A stretch of 27,009 bases of DNA from Bacteroidaceae bacterium. Its GTDB lineage: Bacteria; Bacteroidota; Bacteroidia; Bacteroidales; CHK158-818. The DNA is taken from the NCBI GenBank assembly GCA_017467745.1, contig JAFUKV010000009.1, positions 1 to 27,009 on the forward strand, in the 5' to 3' direction. The translations under genes and the position numbers were made by a program. A model generated the notes under the pieces. The model had not been told where the DNA came from. It made no database searches and saw only the letters and a list, made by a program, of their open reading frames with translations. Shown here piece after piece: positions 15,207 to 22,748 of the stretch (its first letter is position 1; the number at the start of each line of letters is the position of its first letter).

Positions 15207-15214
15207 CAAATATA
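15207..15214 (-). promoter_or_regulatory. Second -7 box for the porin-P-II-amtB operon
   Basis: The minus strand reads TATATTTG, an exact TAnnTTTG match about 100 bases upstream of the porin gene. If used, the palindrome at 15161-15172 would lie in the early transcribed region. No convincing -33 is seen for either box. Confidence 0.4.
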
Positions 15215-15456
15215 GACACAATGTCACACCGCCATTTAAAATAATATCATTTTGAAATAAAAATTTCTTACATAGCTTCACTTATTCACAAAACAGGCAA
15301 AAACAAAATCAATATGAAACATAAATCATACATTTACATTTCATATTAACACATCAATACAATAAAAAGAGAAATAAAAACAAGAAAAACGGGTAATGTT
15401 ACATGTTTTAAAACATATATCATTAAACAAAAAAAAGAAGCTAAAAACTTTTATAT

Positions 15457-15481
15457 GCGGCACCGCATCAACGGAAAGTAA
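15457..15481. repeat. Imperfect repeat, copy 1
   Basis: The pattern GCGG-N4-GCATCAACG-N3-AGTAA occurs here and at 15776-15800, 19 of 25 positions identical, both with an A-rich flank on the left. Copy 2 spans the DUF5715 stop codon, so this copy may be a fragment of an old duplication. Confidence 0.45.
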
Positions 15482-15775
15482 CAAAATGCCCCATAAACTA
15501 CACAACTCAACCGAAAAGGAAAAACGTCTCCTTTTACAGAAAGAAAGATGCAATAAGGCTGTTTGAAGAGATACGAATTACTTAAATACCAAACGAATAG
15601 CAACCCTACATTCAAAGACATGCCCCGATAAATAATGCAAACACCGAACGAAGACAAAGACGGCTTCCAAAACGAAAAAGCATACACAAACTTTTCTCTT
15701 GTCGGCTGCACAAAAGAAAAAACACCCTTAAAAGGACTTTAACCCTATAAAAAAGAAAAACAAAAATTTTCGCGT

Positions 15776-15800
15776 GCGGAGCAGCATCAACGAGCAGTAA
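15776..15800. repeat. Imperfect repeat, copy 2 (spans DUF5715 stop codon)
   Basis: This is the partner of 15457-15481, with the same GCGG-N4-GCATCAACG-N3-AGTAA pattern. The TCA of GCATCAACG is the reverse complement of the DUF5715 stop codon. Confidence 0.45.
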
Positions 15801-16467
15801 TATGAAAGCAGCCCTGTTTCACTTCATACTTCACATAACATTTATTTGCCTTTTTCAAATCAAGCAGAACTTCGGCAAGCGCATGTTTCAGATGAGCTTC
15901 GGGCACTGTATATTTATTATCGATATGATCGAAACGGGTATAAGCTATATCAAAAGTAGTGCCGTAACGATGAGCCGAATTACTGCTGGCATTACCGTTG
16001 CGCCGGCGTAAATTTTTAATATCTTCTTCCGGTCTCAATACGCTCGTTACAATTATTTTATAACCTGACGCGCCTTTGCTTTTCACAGAATCGATAAAAT
16101 TCTCACCGATTGTCTCCAACAAATTTTCAGCTTTCGGCACTAAAAACGGAATAGAATGCGTCAACTTATCCACCGTATAATATTTACACGTCTCTATTTC
16201 CCGCAATTTTCCGCCCAATTTCTCGGCCTCTTTTCTTGATGCAACCGGCTTTATACCGATAGATTTCGCCGCAGCCAGATGCTTGTCATTCAAATCGCCG
16301 AACTTTGCCGAATAACGCCCGAAAGGGACAATCTTAAATTCTTTCTTTATCGGTTCGCTCTCACCGCAACCCATTACCATCGCTCCGCAAAAAACAGCGA
16401 AAATCAACACCCGCACATTCACCGTAATCAATCTTAATTTCAAGAAACAGAAACTTTTTAAATACAT
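15787..16467 (-). CDS. DUF5715-family lipoprotein, LAS-type (M15-like) peptidase fold
   Basis: The protein has 226 residues with a lipoprotein signal (lipobox VMGC, Cys34), hence envelope-anchored. The second half carries the pattern of LAS metallopeptidases (D-Ala-D-Ala carboxypeptidase and endopeptidases of M15 type): SVLRPEED with the family Arg145, then SAHRYGTTFDIAY with zinc-ligand candidates His166 and Asp173, and near the C-terminus GCFHIT with His222. All three expected ligands seem present, so a peptidoglycan peptidase is plausible. To my knowledge such proteins are filed as DUF5715 without assigned function. The region before residue 110 has no recognisable domain. It is a single-gene unit with its own -7 box. 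The sequence around its stop codon recurs, degenerate, about 320 bases downstream. Confidence 0.78.
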   Translation of the reverse strand: MYLKSFCFLKLRLITVNVRVLIFAVFCGAMVMGCGESEPIKKEFKIVPFGRYSAKFGDLNDKHLAAAKSIGIKPVASRKEAEKLGGKLREIETCKYYTVDKLTHSIPFLVPKAENLLETIGENFIDSVKSKGASGYKIIVTSVLRPEEDIKNLRRRNGNASSNSAHRYGTTFDIAYTRFDHIDNKYTVPEAHLKHALAEVLLDLKKANKCYVKYEVKQGCFHITAR

Positions 16468-16491
16468 AATCGTGAAAACTCATTCGCACGG

Positions 16492-16499
16492 CAAATATA
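16492..16499 (-). promoter_or_regulatory. Putative -7 promoter box for the DUF5715 gene
   Basis: The minus strand reads TATATTTG, an exact TAnnTTTG match, 24 bases upstream of the start codon. This supports the start at 16467. Confidence 0.5.
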
Positions 16500-16550
16500 C
16501 GAAATATCGACGATATTATTTGGGTGCATTCTAAATAGGCAGCAAAAAAG

Positions 16551-17783
16551 TTATTCCGTTTCCCGTTCCGCCCTCTCTATACCACGTTTAAAAGTATCCC
16601 ATAAATTATTCTGTATTACTTGTACAATATCAAAAACGACCAATCCTCCTGTACGTTTCAGTGAAAGATATGCCGCCTCTTCCATCTGTTCGGGATGAAT
16701 GGCGTAAATACTCCCCATCATCAAGTTCTCGCCTTTTATCAATCTCTCACCCCGATTATAAGCATATTCCATAGATTCGGCATCATCCGCCCCGTACACC
16801 CGTTCCAGATATGCGCCGTTCATAAACCGATCTAACAGTCCGGCGAAACCCGTATTTTTATATCCGAGCGAAGCCCATGTATATTCAGAAGCAGGATCAT
16901 ACTGCGTGCTTGCCCAGTTCTGCCCGTTACGGTAAAGGCTACCGTACCACGACGCCGTCCAATACTCCAAACGCACATTCGGCTTTACCGACTTAATTGT
17001 CTCGCCCGCTTTTTGAATAAAATCACGCACAATTTTCGAGCGGTACTCATACCAAAGAGGAGCCAATGCCTCATCGTTTACATAATAATTTCCCTCCGCA
17101 TCGGGCTGCCACGTAAAAATATCTTCGGGGAAACGATCCACCTTTTTTCCTATATAACGTTCAAAATCCCGACGGGAAAAATCTGAAAAGTCCGACTCCA
17201 CGCCCGAATAACGGCAATAGTCAAGGGCGAAAGCGTCAAAATCGTATTTCGTAACAATCTCCTCAATAAAACTCAAACAAAACTCCTGCACCTCAGGCAA
17301 TGCCGGATTGAGAAACGCCGCCACTTTCGAGCTGTCATCCCGAATATCTAAAAACCCTTTCGGGGTGTATTCAATAGAAGTTTTACCGTCCCAACGGCTA
17401 TCGGTGTACACCATTCCGGTACGATTAAACGGGCGGCCGGCCGGAAATATCATGGCAGATACACAAACTTCCATACCTCGCTTACGAGCTTCATCTATAA
17501 AAAATTGCAGATAGTCCCACTCCAACTGCGGACGAGTTTCGGGCATGAACTCGCTTTTATAATTCACCAAACCATCGGTAGAACGAACATCTACAACTAC
17601 TGTATTAAATCCGGCATCACGAGTCTTATCTAAATAATATCGGATAGAATCTTTATGAGAGAAACGCTCGAAATTCGCTTCCGAGTCAAACCACATATAC
17701 TTAGGTTTTTCATGCTTATTTGAAACACCCTGACAAGCGCACAAAACCAGTGCGCACAAAAAAGAATAGAATAAATTTTTCAT
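16551..17783 (-). CDS. GHL10-family (glycosyl-hydrolase-like 10) lipoprotein
   Basis: The protein has 410 residues with lipoprotein signal MKNLFYSFLCALVLCAC and Cys17 as lipidation site. The body is a TIM-barrel of the GHL10 type. It has RDAGFNTVVVDVRSTDGLVNY near the start, then FFIDEARKRGMEVCVSAMIFPAG, a FLNPALPEVQEFCLSFIEEIV stretch and FDAFALDYCRYSG with the conserved Asp and Arg. Related proteins are usually annotated only as putative glycosidases, and a Bacteroidota substrate is not known to me. The start is taken at 17783: the frame is open 19 codons further, but a -7 box (17838-17845) falls inside that extension, so those codons cannot be translated from this promoter. It lies downstream of the leu operon terminator with its own promoter, so it is a separate unit. 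Confidence 0.82.
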   Translation of the reverse strand: MKNLFYSFLCALVLCACQGVSNKHEKPKYMWFDSEANFERFSHKDSIRYYLDKTRDAGFNTVVVDVRSTDGLVNYKSEFMPETRPQLEWDYLQFFIDEARKRGMEVCVSAMIFPAGRPFNRTGMVYTDSRWDGKTSIEYTPKGFLDIRDDSSKVAAFLNPALPEVQEFCLSFIEEIVTKYDFDAFALDYCRYSGVESDFSDFSRRDFERYIGKKVDRFPEDIFTWQPDAEGNYYVNDEALAPLWYEYRSKIVRDFIQKAGETIKSVKPNVRLEYWTASWYGSLYRNGQNWASTQYDPASEYTWASLGYKNTGFAGLLDRFMNGAYLERVYGADDAESMEYAYNRGERLIKGENLMMGSIYAIHPEQMEEAAYLSLKRTGGLVVFDIVQVIQNNLWDTFKRGIERAERETE

Positions 17784-17837
17784 AGTTAAAACAGAATTAC
17801 GCCTGCAAACAAAAATACCGACAAATACACATATCCG

Positions 17838-17845
17838 CAAAGATA
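17838..17845 (-). promoter_or_regulatory. Promoter of the GHL10 lipoprotein gene
   Basis: The minus strand reads TATCTTTG, an exact TAnnTTTG match, with TTTG 17 bases upstream in a T-run. A transcript would begin near 17830, 47 bases before the chosen start. This decides against the longer open frame. Confidence 0.6.
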
Positions 17846-17991
17846 ACGATTCTTTTTTCTCTCAAAAAAAATTTCCGTATTACCTTATACCCAAATTCAT
17901 AGACCGGCCACATATCCCAACCGTTACATATCGAATCATCAATAATCCGGAGAAAACAATACCACATAAGAATCTATCTATAAACACAATA

Positions 17992-18023
17992 CAAAAATGC
18001 GCCGGAACAATTGTTCCGGCGCA
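17992..18023 (-). terminator. Intrinsic terminator of the leucine operon
   Basis: A perfect 26-base palindrome (17998-18023; arms TGCGCCGGAAC and GTTCCGGCGCA around AATT) is followed on the minus strand by TTTTTGTATT. It lies 21 bases after the leuB stop and is the strongest hairpin in the window. Confidence 0.92.
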
Positions 18024-18044
18024 ATAGAATATCTGAAACAAAAA

Positions 18045-19106
18045 CTATTGTTTTTCAATCCAATCAACAATCCACTGACCCACCTCTTTGGTTCCGTACT
18101 TAGCACCGCCTTCTACTTGAATTTCAGGCGTACGCACATTGGCATCCAAACTTGCGTCTACGGCACGGCGAACGAGGTCTCCCTCAGCTTGCAATCCGAA
18201 ATATTCCAACAGCATGGCCACACTCAGAATCTGAGCTAACGGATTGGCAATGTTCAACCCTTTTGCCTGCGGCCAAGAGCCGTGTATAGGCTCGAACACA
18301 GGAGTGCTCTCTCCCGTAGAAGCGGAAGGCAACAAGCCCATAGAACCGGTAATACAAGAGCCCTCGTCGGTCAAAATATCGCCGAACGTGTTTTCCGTTA
18401 CCATCACATCGAAGAAAGTAGGCTCTTGAATCATACGCATGGCGGCATTATCCACATACATATAATCGGTTGTTACATCCGGATAGTTCAGAGCCATCTC
18501 CTGCGCCACTTTCCGCCACAGCCTGCTGGAAGCCAACACGTTGGCCTTATCTACTACGGTAAGATGTTTACGGCGTCGACGAGCATACTCATAGGCCACT
18601 TTCAAAATACGTTCCACTTCCGGTCGAGTATATTTGTTCGTATCATACGCCATATCATCGCCCTCGTGTTTTTCGCCGAAATACATACCCCCTGTCAACT
18701 CGCGAATACAAATAAAATCGGCGCCGTTTACCAACTCATCTTTCAACGGAGATTTGTGCACCAAACACTTAAACGTTTGCACCGGACGGATATTCGCAAA
18801 AAGCCCCAACTTTTTACGCATAGCCAACAGTCCTTGTTCGGGGCGAACTTTGGCGGTAGGATCATTGTCGAATTTCGGGTCGCCTACGGAAGAAAAAAGT
18901 ACGGCATCCGCCTCTTTACAAATTCTGAATGTATTTTCGGGAAACGGATCGCCTACCGCATCAATAGCGGCAGCACCCACAAGTGCCTCTTTATAATCTA
19001 CTTCGTGGCCGAATTTTTTGCATACGGCCGTCATGACGGCCACACCCTGTACAGAAATCTCGGGGCCGATACCGTCTCCGGCCAATACGGCAATGTTCAA
19101 TTTCAT
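18045..19106 (-). CDS. leuB: 3-isopropylmalate dehydrogenase
   Basis: LeuB oxidises 3-isopropylmalate with NAD to 2-oxoisocaproate precursor, the third step of leucine synthesis, in the cytoplasm. The 353-residue protein shows the isocitrate/isopropylmalate dehydrogenase family pattern: LAGDGIGPEI at the start, KLGLFANIRPV, LTGGMYFGEKHEG, the VVDKANVLASSRLW substrate-binding segment, NTFGDILTDEGSCITGSMGLLPSAS with the metal aspartates and the conserved EPIHGSWP. Length is normal. It is the last gene of the leu operon, 22 bases after the second synthase gene, and a strong terminator follows. If the second synthase makes citramalate, LeuB could also act on 3-methylmalate for isoleucine; that is inference. 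Confidence 0.97.
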   Translation of the reverse strand: MKLNIAVLAGDGIGPEISVQGVAVMTAVCKKFGHEVDYKEALVGAAAIDAVGDPFPENTFRICKEADAVLFSSVGDPKFDNDPTAKVRPEQGLLAMRKKLGLFANIRPVQTFKCLVHKSPLKDELVNGADFICIRELTGGMYFGEKHEGDDMAYDTNKYTRPEVERILKVAYEYARRRRKHLTVVDKANVLASSRLWRKVAQEMALNYPDVTTDYMYVDNAAMRMIQEPTFFDVMVTENTFGDILTDEGSCITGSMGLLPSASTGESTPVFEPIHGSWPQAKGLNIANPLAQILSVAMLLEYFGLQAEGDLVRRAVDASLDANVRTPEIQVEGGAKYGTKEVGQWIVDWIEKQ

Positions 19107-19128
19107 ATTTATTTCAAGTTTTTATAAA

Positions 19129-20640
19129 TTAATTCTCTATTTTATTCAGCATTTTAATGGTAGCTTTAATAGCCGCCTCCGTTTGGTCGGCATCCAGACC
19201 TCTGGTTTTGAATGTCTGTCCTTCATACTCCCACGTAATGACGGTTTGTACGAAGGCATCGGTACGCCCGCCGGGAGGAATATCGACCGTATAATTAACC
19301 AACATCGGAAACGGTCGTTGCAACTGCTCTTTATAAACCTTACGCAACGCTTTTACAAAAGCGTCGTACTGCCCGTCTCCAAACGATGTAGACTCATATT
19401 GCTCGCCATTAATCTCTATTTTCAACACAGCAACCGGATGTAACCCTTGCGATAACGACAGCGAATAGTTCAGCAAATGTATTTTATGTTCCTGTTCATC
19501 GTGTTTCAGTACATCCGATATAATGTAAGGCAAGTCATCCTGCGTAACCAGCTCTTTTTTATCGCCCAGCTCTATAATACGTTCGGTAACCTTACGCATA
19601 GAATCCTCATCAAGTTCGATGCCCAGAGCCTCTAAGTTTTTTCGGATATTGGCCTTGCCCGATGTCTTTCCCAACGCATACTGGCGTGTACGGCCAAACC
19701 GTTCGGGAAGCAAATCGTTGTAATACAAATTGCTTTTACTGTCGCCGTCAGCATGTACACCGGCACACTGGGTAAATACATTATCGCCTATAACCGGTTT
19801 GTTGGCAGGAATCCGCACGCCTGAATACGACTCTACCAAACGGCTCACCCGGTTCACTTTCGACTCATCGACCGATGTGCCGGCCTTCAACTGGTCGTGC
19901 AACACCGCCAACACGCTCGATAACGGAGCATTTCCGGCACGCTCGCCCAATCCGTTTACCGTGCAATGAATACCTTGCACACCGGCTTTGGCCGCAGAAT
20001 AAACATTCGCTACCGATAAATCATAGTCATTATGCGCATGAAAATCGAAATGCAAATGCGGATAACGGTTTATCATCGTCCGGCAATAATCATACGTATT
20101 ATACGGATTGAGCACGCCTAACGTATCGGGCAACATAAACCGCTTTACAGGTTCATGTTGCAAAGCATCTACCATACGAAAAACGTAATCGGTATCAGCC
20201 ATGCCGTTAGACCAATCTTCTAAATAAAGGTTTACTCCGATTCCGGCATCCGAAGCCCGTTTAATTTCCCGCTTAATATCCTCGATATGCACTTCGGGCG
20301 TTTTGTGCAACTGCTCTCGGCAATGTCTCAATGAACCTTTCGCCAACAAGTTGACAACAATCGCCCCCGCGTTGGCAATCCAATTGATAGAGACGCCCCC
20401 GTCTATAAAACCGAGCACTTCCACTCTACCTAACATACCGCGTCGCTTAGCCCACTCGCAAATGCGGTGCACGGCATGAAACTCTCCATCGGAAACGCGT
20501 GCCGAAGCCACCTCTATCCGGTCTACTTTCAACTCTTCCAAAAGCAGACGGGCTATACTCAACTTTTCTTGAACGGCAAACGATACTCCGGAAGTTTGTT
20601 CCCCATCACGCAAAGTAGTATCTAATATCTCTATCTGCAT
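19129..20640 (-). CDS. Second isopropylmalate/citramalate synthase-like enzyme (LeuA/CimA type)
   Basis: This is a 503-residue acyl-CoA-dependent aldol condensing enzyme with a LeuA-type catalytic barrel and a C-terminal LeuA dimer/regulatory domain (roughly residues 370-503). It has the opening LDTTLRDGEQTSG, the metal motif HFDFHAHNDYDLSV, TVNGLGERAGNAP and a Gly-rich GDGQYDA segment in the regulatory domain. The substrate-recognition part (RIEVASARVSDGEFHAV) differs from the IEAGFPVSSPGDF of the window's leuA product. It is therefore not a plain duplicate and may use pyruvate (citramalate synthase) or serve another ketoacid. The ATG at 20640 is preferred; the open frame 12 codons upstream would overlap leuD by 8 bases. 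Neighbours are leuD (28 bases) and leuB (22 bases). Confidence 0.88.
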   Translation of the reverse strand: MQIEILDTTLRDGEQTSGVSFAVQEKLSIARLLLEELKVDRIEVASARVSDGEFHAVHRICEWAKRRGMLGRVEVLGFIDGGVSINWIANAGAIVVNLLAKGSLRHCREQLHKTPEVHIEDIKREIKRASDAGIGVNLYLEDWSNGMADTDYVFRMVDALQHEPVKRFMLPDTLGVLNPYNTYDYCRTMINRYPHLHFDFHAHNDYDLSVANVYSAAKAGVQGIHCTVNGLGERAGNAPLSSVLAVLHDQLKAGTSVDESKVNRVSRLVESYSGVRIPANKPVIGDNVFTQCAGVHADGDSKSNLYYNDLLPERFGRTRQYALGKTSGKANIRKNLEALGIELDEDSMRKVTERIIELGDKKELVTQDDLPYIISDVLKHDEQEHKIHLLNYSLSLSQGLHPVAVLKIEINGEQYESTSFGDGQYDAFVKALRKVYKEQLQRPFPMLVNYTVDIPPGGRTDAFVQTVITWEYEGQTFKTRGLDADQTEAAIKATIKMLNKIEN

Positions 20641-20668
20641 ATCTTCAATCCATAAAGAGGTAAACGCC

Positions 20669-21259
20669 CTAATCACGAGCGTTTTCCCACTGTTCTATTT
20701 TATCTTTGTTGCTGAGCAAAAAGTCAATATCGTCGTAACCGCTCAACAAACAATTCTTTTTGTATGGGTTAATATCGAACGATTCCTGCTCGCCCGTTTC
20801 ATTATTAATAATGACCTGCTTTTCCAAATCTACCGTTACTGTTGCAGTCGGATTTTTCTCGATAGCCTCAAACAGTTGTTTCAAAAATCCATCAGAAACC
20901 ACTACGGGTAAAACGCCATTATTCAAAGCATTGTTTTTAAATATATCGGCAAAAAAGCTAGAAACCACTACCCTGAATCCATATCCGCCCACAGCCCACG
21001 CCGCATGTTCACGACTGGAACCGCTACCGAAGTTTTTTCCGGCAACCAACACGGAACCGCTATAAACGGGATTATTCAGTACAAATGTCGACACTTTATT
21101 TCCGGCTTTATCGTAACGCCAATCATAAAAAAGATTATCGCCAAAGCCCTCACGCGTAGTAGCTTTCAGAAAACGAGCGGGAATTATCTGGTCGGTATCC
21201 ACGTTTTCAATAGGCAACGGGACACAAGTAGAGGTTAAAGTTTTAAATTTTTCAATCAT
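20669..21259 (-). CDS. leuD: 3-isopropylmalate dehydratase small subunit
   Basis: This is the small (swivel) subunit of isopropylmalate isomerase, which together with LeuC converts 2- to 3-isopropylmalate. The 196-residue protein has the family pattern: NVDTDQIIPARFLK near the start, GKNFGSGSSREHAAWA in the middle and FADIFKNNALNNGVLPV after it. Length is normal for the bacterial small subunit. It is translated after leuC, with 53 bases between; that gap carries a short hairpin (TTACGG/CCGTAA, 21271-21285) immediately upstream of the start. Assignment is secure. Confidence 0.97.
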   Translation of the reverse strand: MIEKFKTLTSTCVPLPIENVDTDQIIPARFLKATTREGFGDNLFYDWRYDKAGNKVSTFVLNNPVYSGSVLVAGKNFGSGSSREHAAWAVGGYGFRVVVSSFFADIFKNNALNNGVLPVVVSDGFLKQLFEAIEKNPTATVTVDLEKQVIINNETGEQESFDINPYKKNCLLSGYDDIDFLLSNKDKIEQWENARD

Positions 21260-21312
21260 ATCATTTTATATTACGGCAGCCGTAAAAACCGCCCCGATAA
21301 AACTTAGGTTAA

Positions 21313-22707
21313 TTACATAAAATCGCGCGGATCTGTTATTTTTCCTGTTACGGCGGCAGCAGCAGCTACCAACGGACCCGCCAAGATAGTACGTGCTCCC
21401 GGCCCTTGACGCCCCTCGAAATTTCGATTCGACGTAGATACGGCATATTTGCCGGCCGGCACTTTATCTTCGTTCATGGCAAGGCATGCCGAACATCCCG
21501 GTTGCCGCAACACAAATCCGGCTTCTTCTAAAATCTTGTCTAAACCTTCGGCACGTATCTGTTTTTCTACCGCCCACGAACCGGGCACTAACCATGCGGT
21601 AATATCATCGGCTTTTTTACGACCCTTTACAAACCGAGCAAACGCCCGGAAATCTTCTACGCGGCCATTCGTACAACTACCCAGAAAAACATAATCAACC
21701 GGTTTACCCAACAGTTTCTCACCGGGTACAAATCCCATATAATCCAACGATTTTTTGTATGAAATTTTTCCGGCATCATCTACCTCGTCCAACATCGGAA
21801 TAGCACTCTGAATGCCCATTCCCATTCCCGGATTAGTACCGTATGTTACCATAGGTTCAATATCGGCGGCATCAAACGTTACCTCCTTATCGAATACCGC
21901 ATCCGGATCGCTTTTCAGTTCTCTCCAACGGGCTACGGCTTTATCCCACTCCTCTCCCTTAGGAGCGAAGTCTCGTCCTTTTACATACGCAAACGTTGTT
22001 TCGTCAGGAGCAATCATACCTCCGCGCGCCCCCATTTCGATACTCATGTTACAAACCGTCATACGTTCTTCCATAGACAGGTCTCGAATGGCTTGTCCTG
22101 CAAACTCTACAAAATAACCGGTAGCGCCGCCGGTAGTCATTTTCGAGATAACGTACAACGCTATATCTTTCGCCGTTACGCCTTTCTTTCTTTTACCCTC
22201 GATGTTGATACGCATTTTTTTAGGCTTAGGCTGCAAAATACATTGCGAAGCCAATACCATCTCTACCTCACTGGTTCCGATACCGAAAGCAACCGCCCCG
22301 AACGCCCCGTGAGTAGACGTATGAGAATCGCCGCACACAATAGTCATACCCGGTTGTGTCAATCCGTTTTCAGGGCCTATAACATGAATAATACCATTAC
22401 GGGCATTTCCCAATCCCCAAAGCGTAAGGCCAAATTCCTGCGCATTACGGGTCAACGTCTCAACTTGATTGCGGGAAACAGGGTCTTGAATAGGTTTATC
22501 TTGGTTCAACGTCGGGATATTATGGTCGGGCGAACAAGTGGTTTGCTGCGGACGGAACACTTTCAATCCCCGCTCACGCAAGCCGTTAAATGCTTGCGGA
22601 CTGGTTACTTCATGGCAATAATGACGATCTATATAAAGTTGCGTAGGGCCGCCTTCTACCTGTTGTATCACATGCGCGTCCCAGATTTTATCGAAAAGAG
22701 TTTTCAT
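21313..22707 (-). CDS. leuC: 3-isopropylmalate dehydratase large subunit
   Basis: This is the aconitase-type large subunit carrying the [4Fe-4S] cluster. It is 464 residues and shows the family signatures IVCGDSHTSTHGAFGAVAFGIGTSE (about 124-147) and the cluster cysteines Cys345 (FLGSCTNGR), Cys405 and Cys408 (PGCSACLAMN). The tail reads STSNRNFEGRQGPGARTILAGP, as usual. The start at 22707 gives the expected MKTLFDKIWDAHVI N-terminus. It lies 41 bases after leuA and is read before leuD in the same operon. Assignment is secure. Confidence 0.97.
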   Translation of the reverse strand: MKTLFDKIWDAHVIQQVEGGPTQLYIDRHYCHEVTSPQAFNGLRERGLKVFRPQQTTCSPDHNIPTLNQDKPIQDPVSRNQVETLTRNAQEFGLTLWGLGNARNGIIHVIGPENGLTQPGMTIVCGDSHTSTHGAFGAVAFGIGTSEVEMVLASQCILQPKPKKMRINIEGKRKKGVTAKDIALYVISKMTTGGATGYFVEFAGQAIRDLSMEERMTVCNMSIEMGARGGMIAPDETTFAYVKGRDFAPKGEEWDKAVARWRELKSDPDAVFDKEVTFDAADIEPMVTYGTNPGMGMGIQSAIPMLDEVDDAGKISYKKSLDYMGFVPGEKLLGKPVDYVFLGSCTNGRVEDFRAFARFVKGRKKADDITAWLVPGSWAVEKQIRAEGLDKILEEAGFVLRQPGCSACLAMNEDKVPAGKYAVSTSNRNFEGRQGPGARTILAGPLVAAAAAVTGKITDPRDFM

Positions 22708-22748
22708 ATCGGATATTTATTTTTAGAAACGTGGTCGTATAGTTCCGT

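Larger units (their letters stand above)
15110..15786. other. Gene-free region upstream of the nitrogen operon
   Basis: The 677-base gap contains the promoter and palindrome of the porin gene (15161-15214). An AT-rich spacer follows, then a short hairpin with ATGCGG/CCGCAT arms (15454-15467), and a degenerate copy of the sequence around the DUF5715 stop codon. Two overlapping minus-strand frames of 70 and 86 codons (15341-15711) have no recognisable product, composition or signal and are probably not genes. Confidence 0.55.

Noticed and set aside
15341..15711. Two overlapping minus-strand frames of 70 and 86 codons
   Set aside because: AT-rich, Phe/Cys/Tyr-heavy products with no signal peptide, motif or start context; they overlap each other in different frames and span the degenerate repeat. 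Probably chance frames.
18282..19127. Plus-strand frame of 281 codons
   Set aside because: Lies antisense over leuB, which is unmistakable; the product is rich in His, Arg and Ile with no domain. It is a shadow of leuB codon usage.
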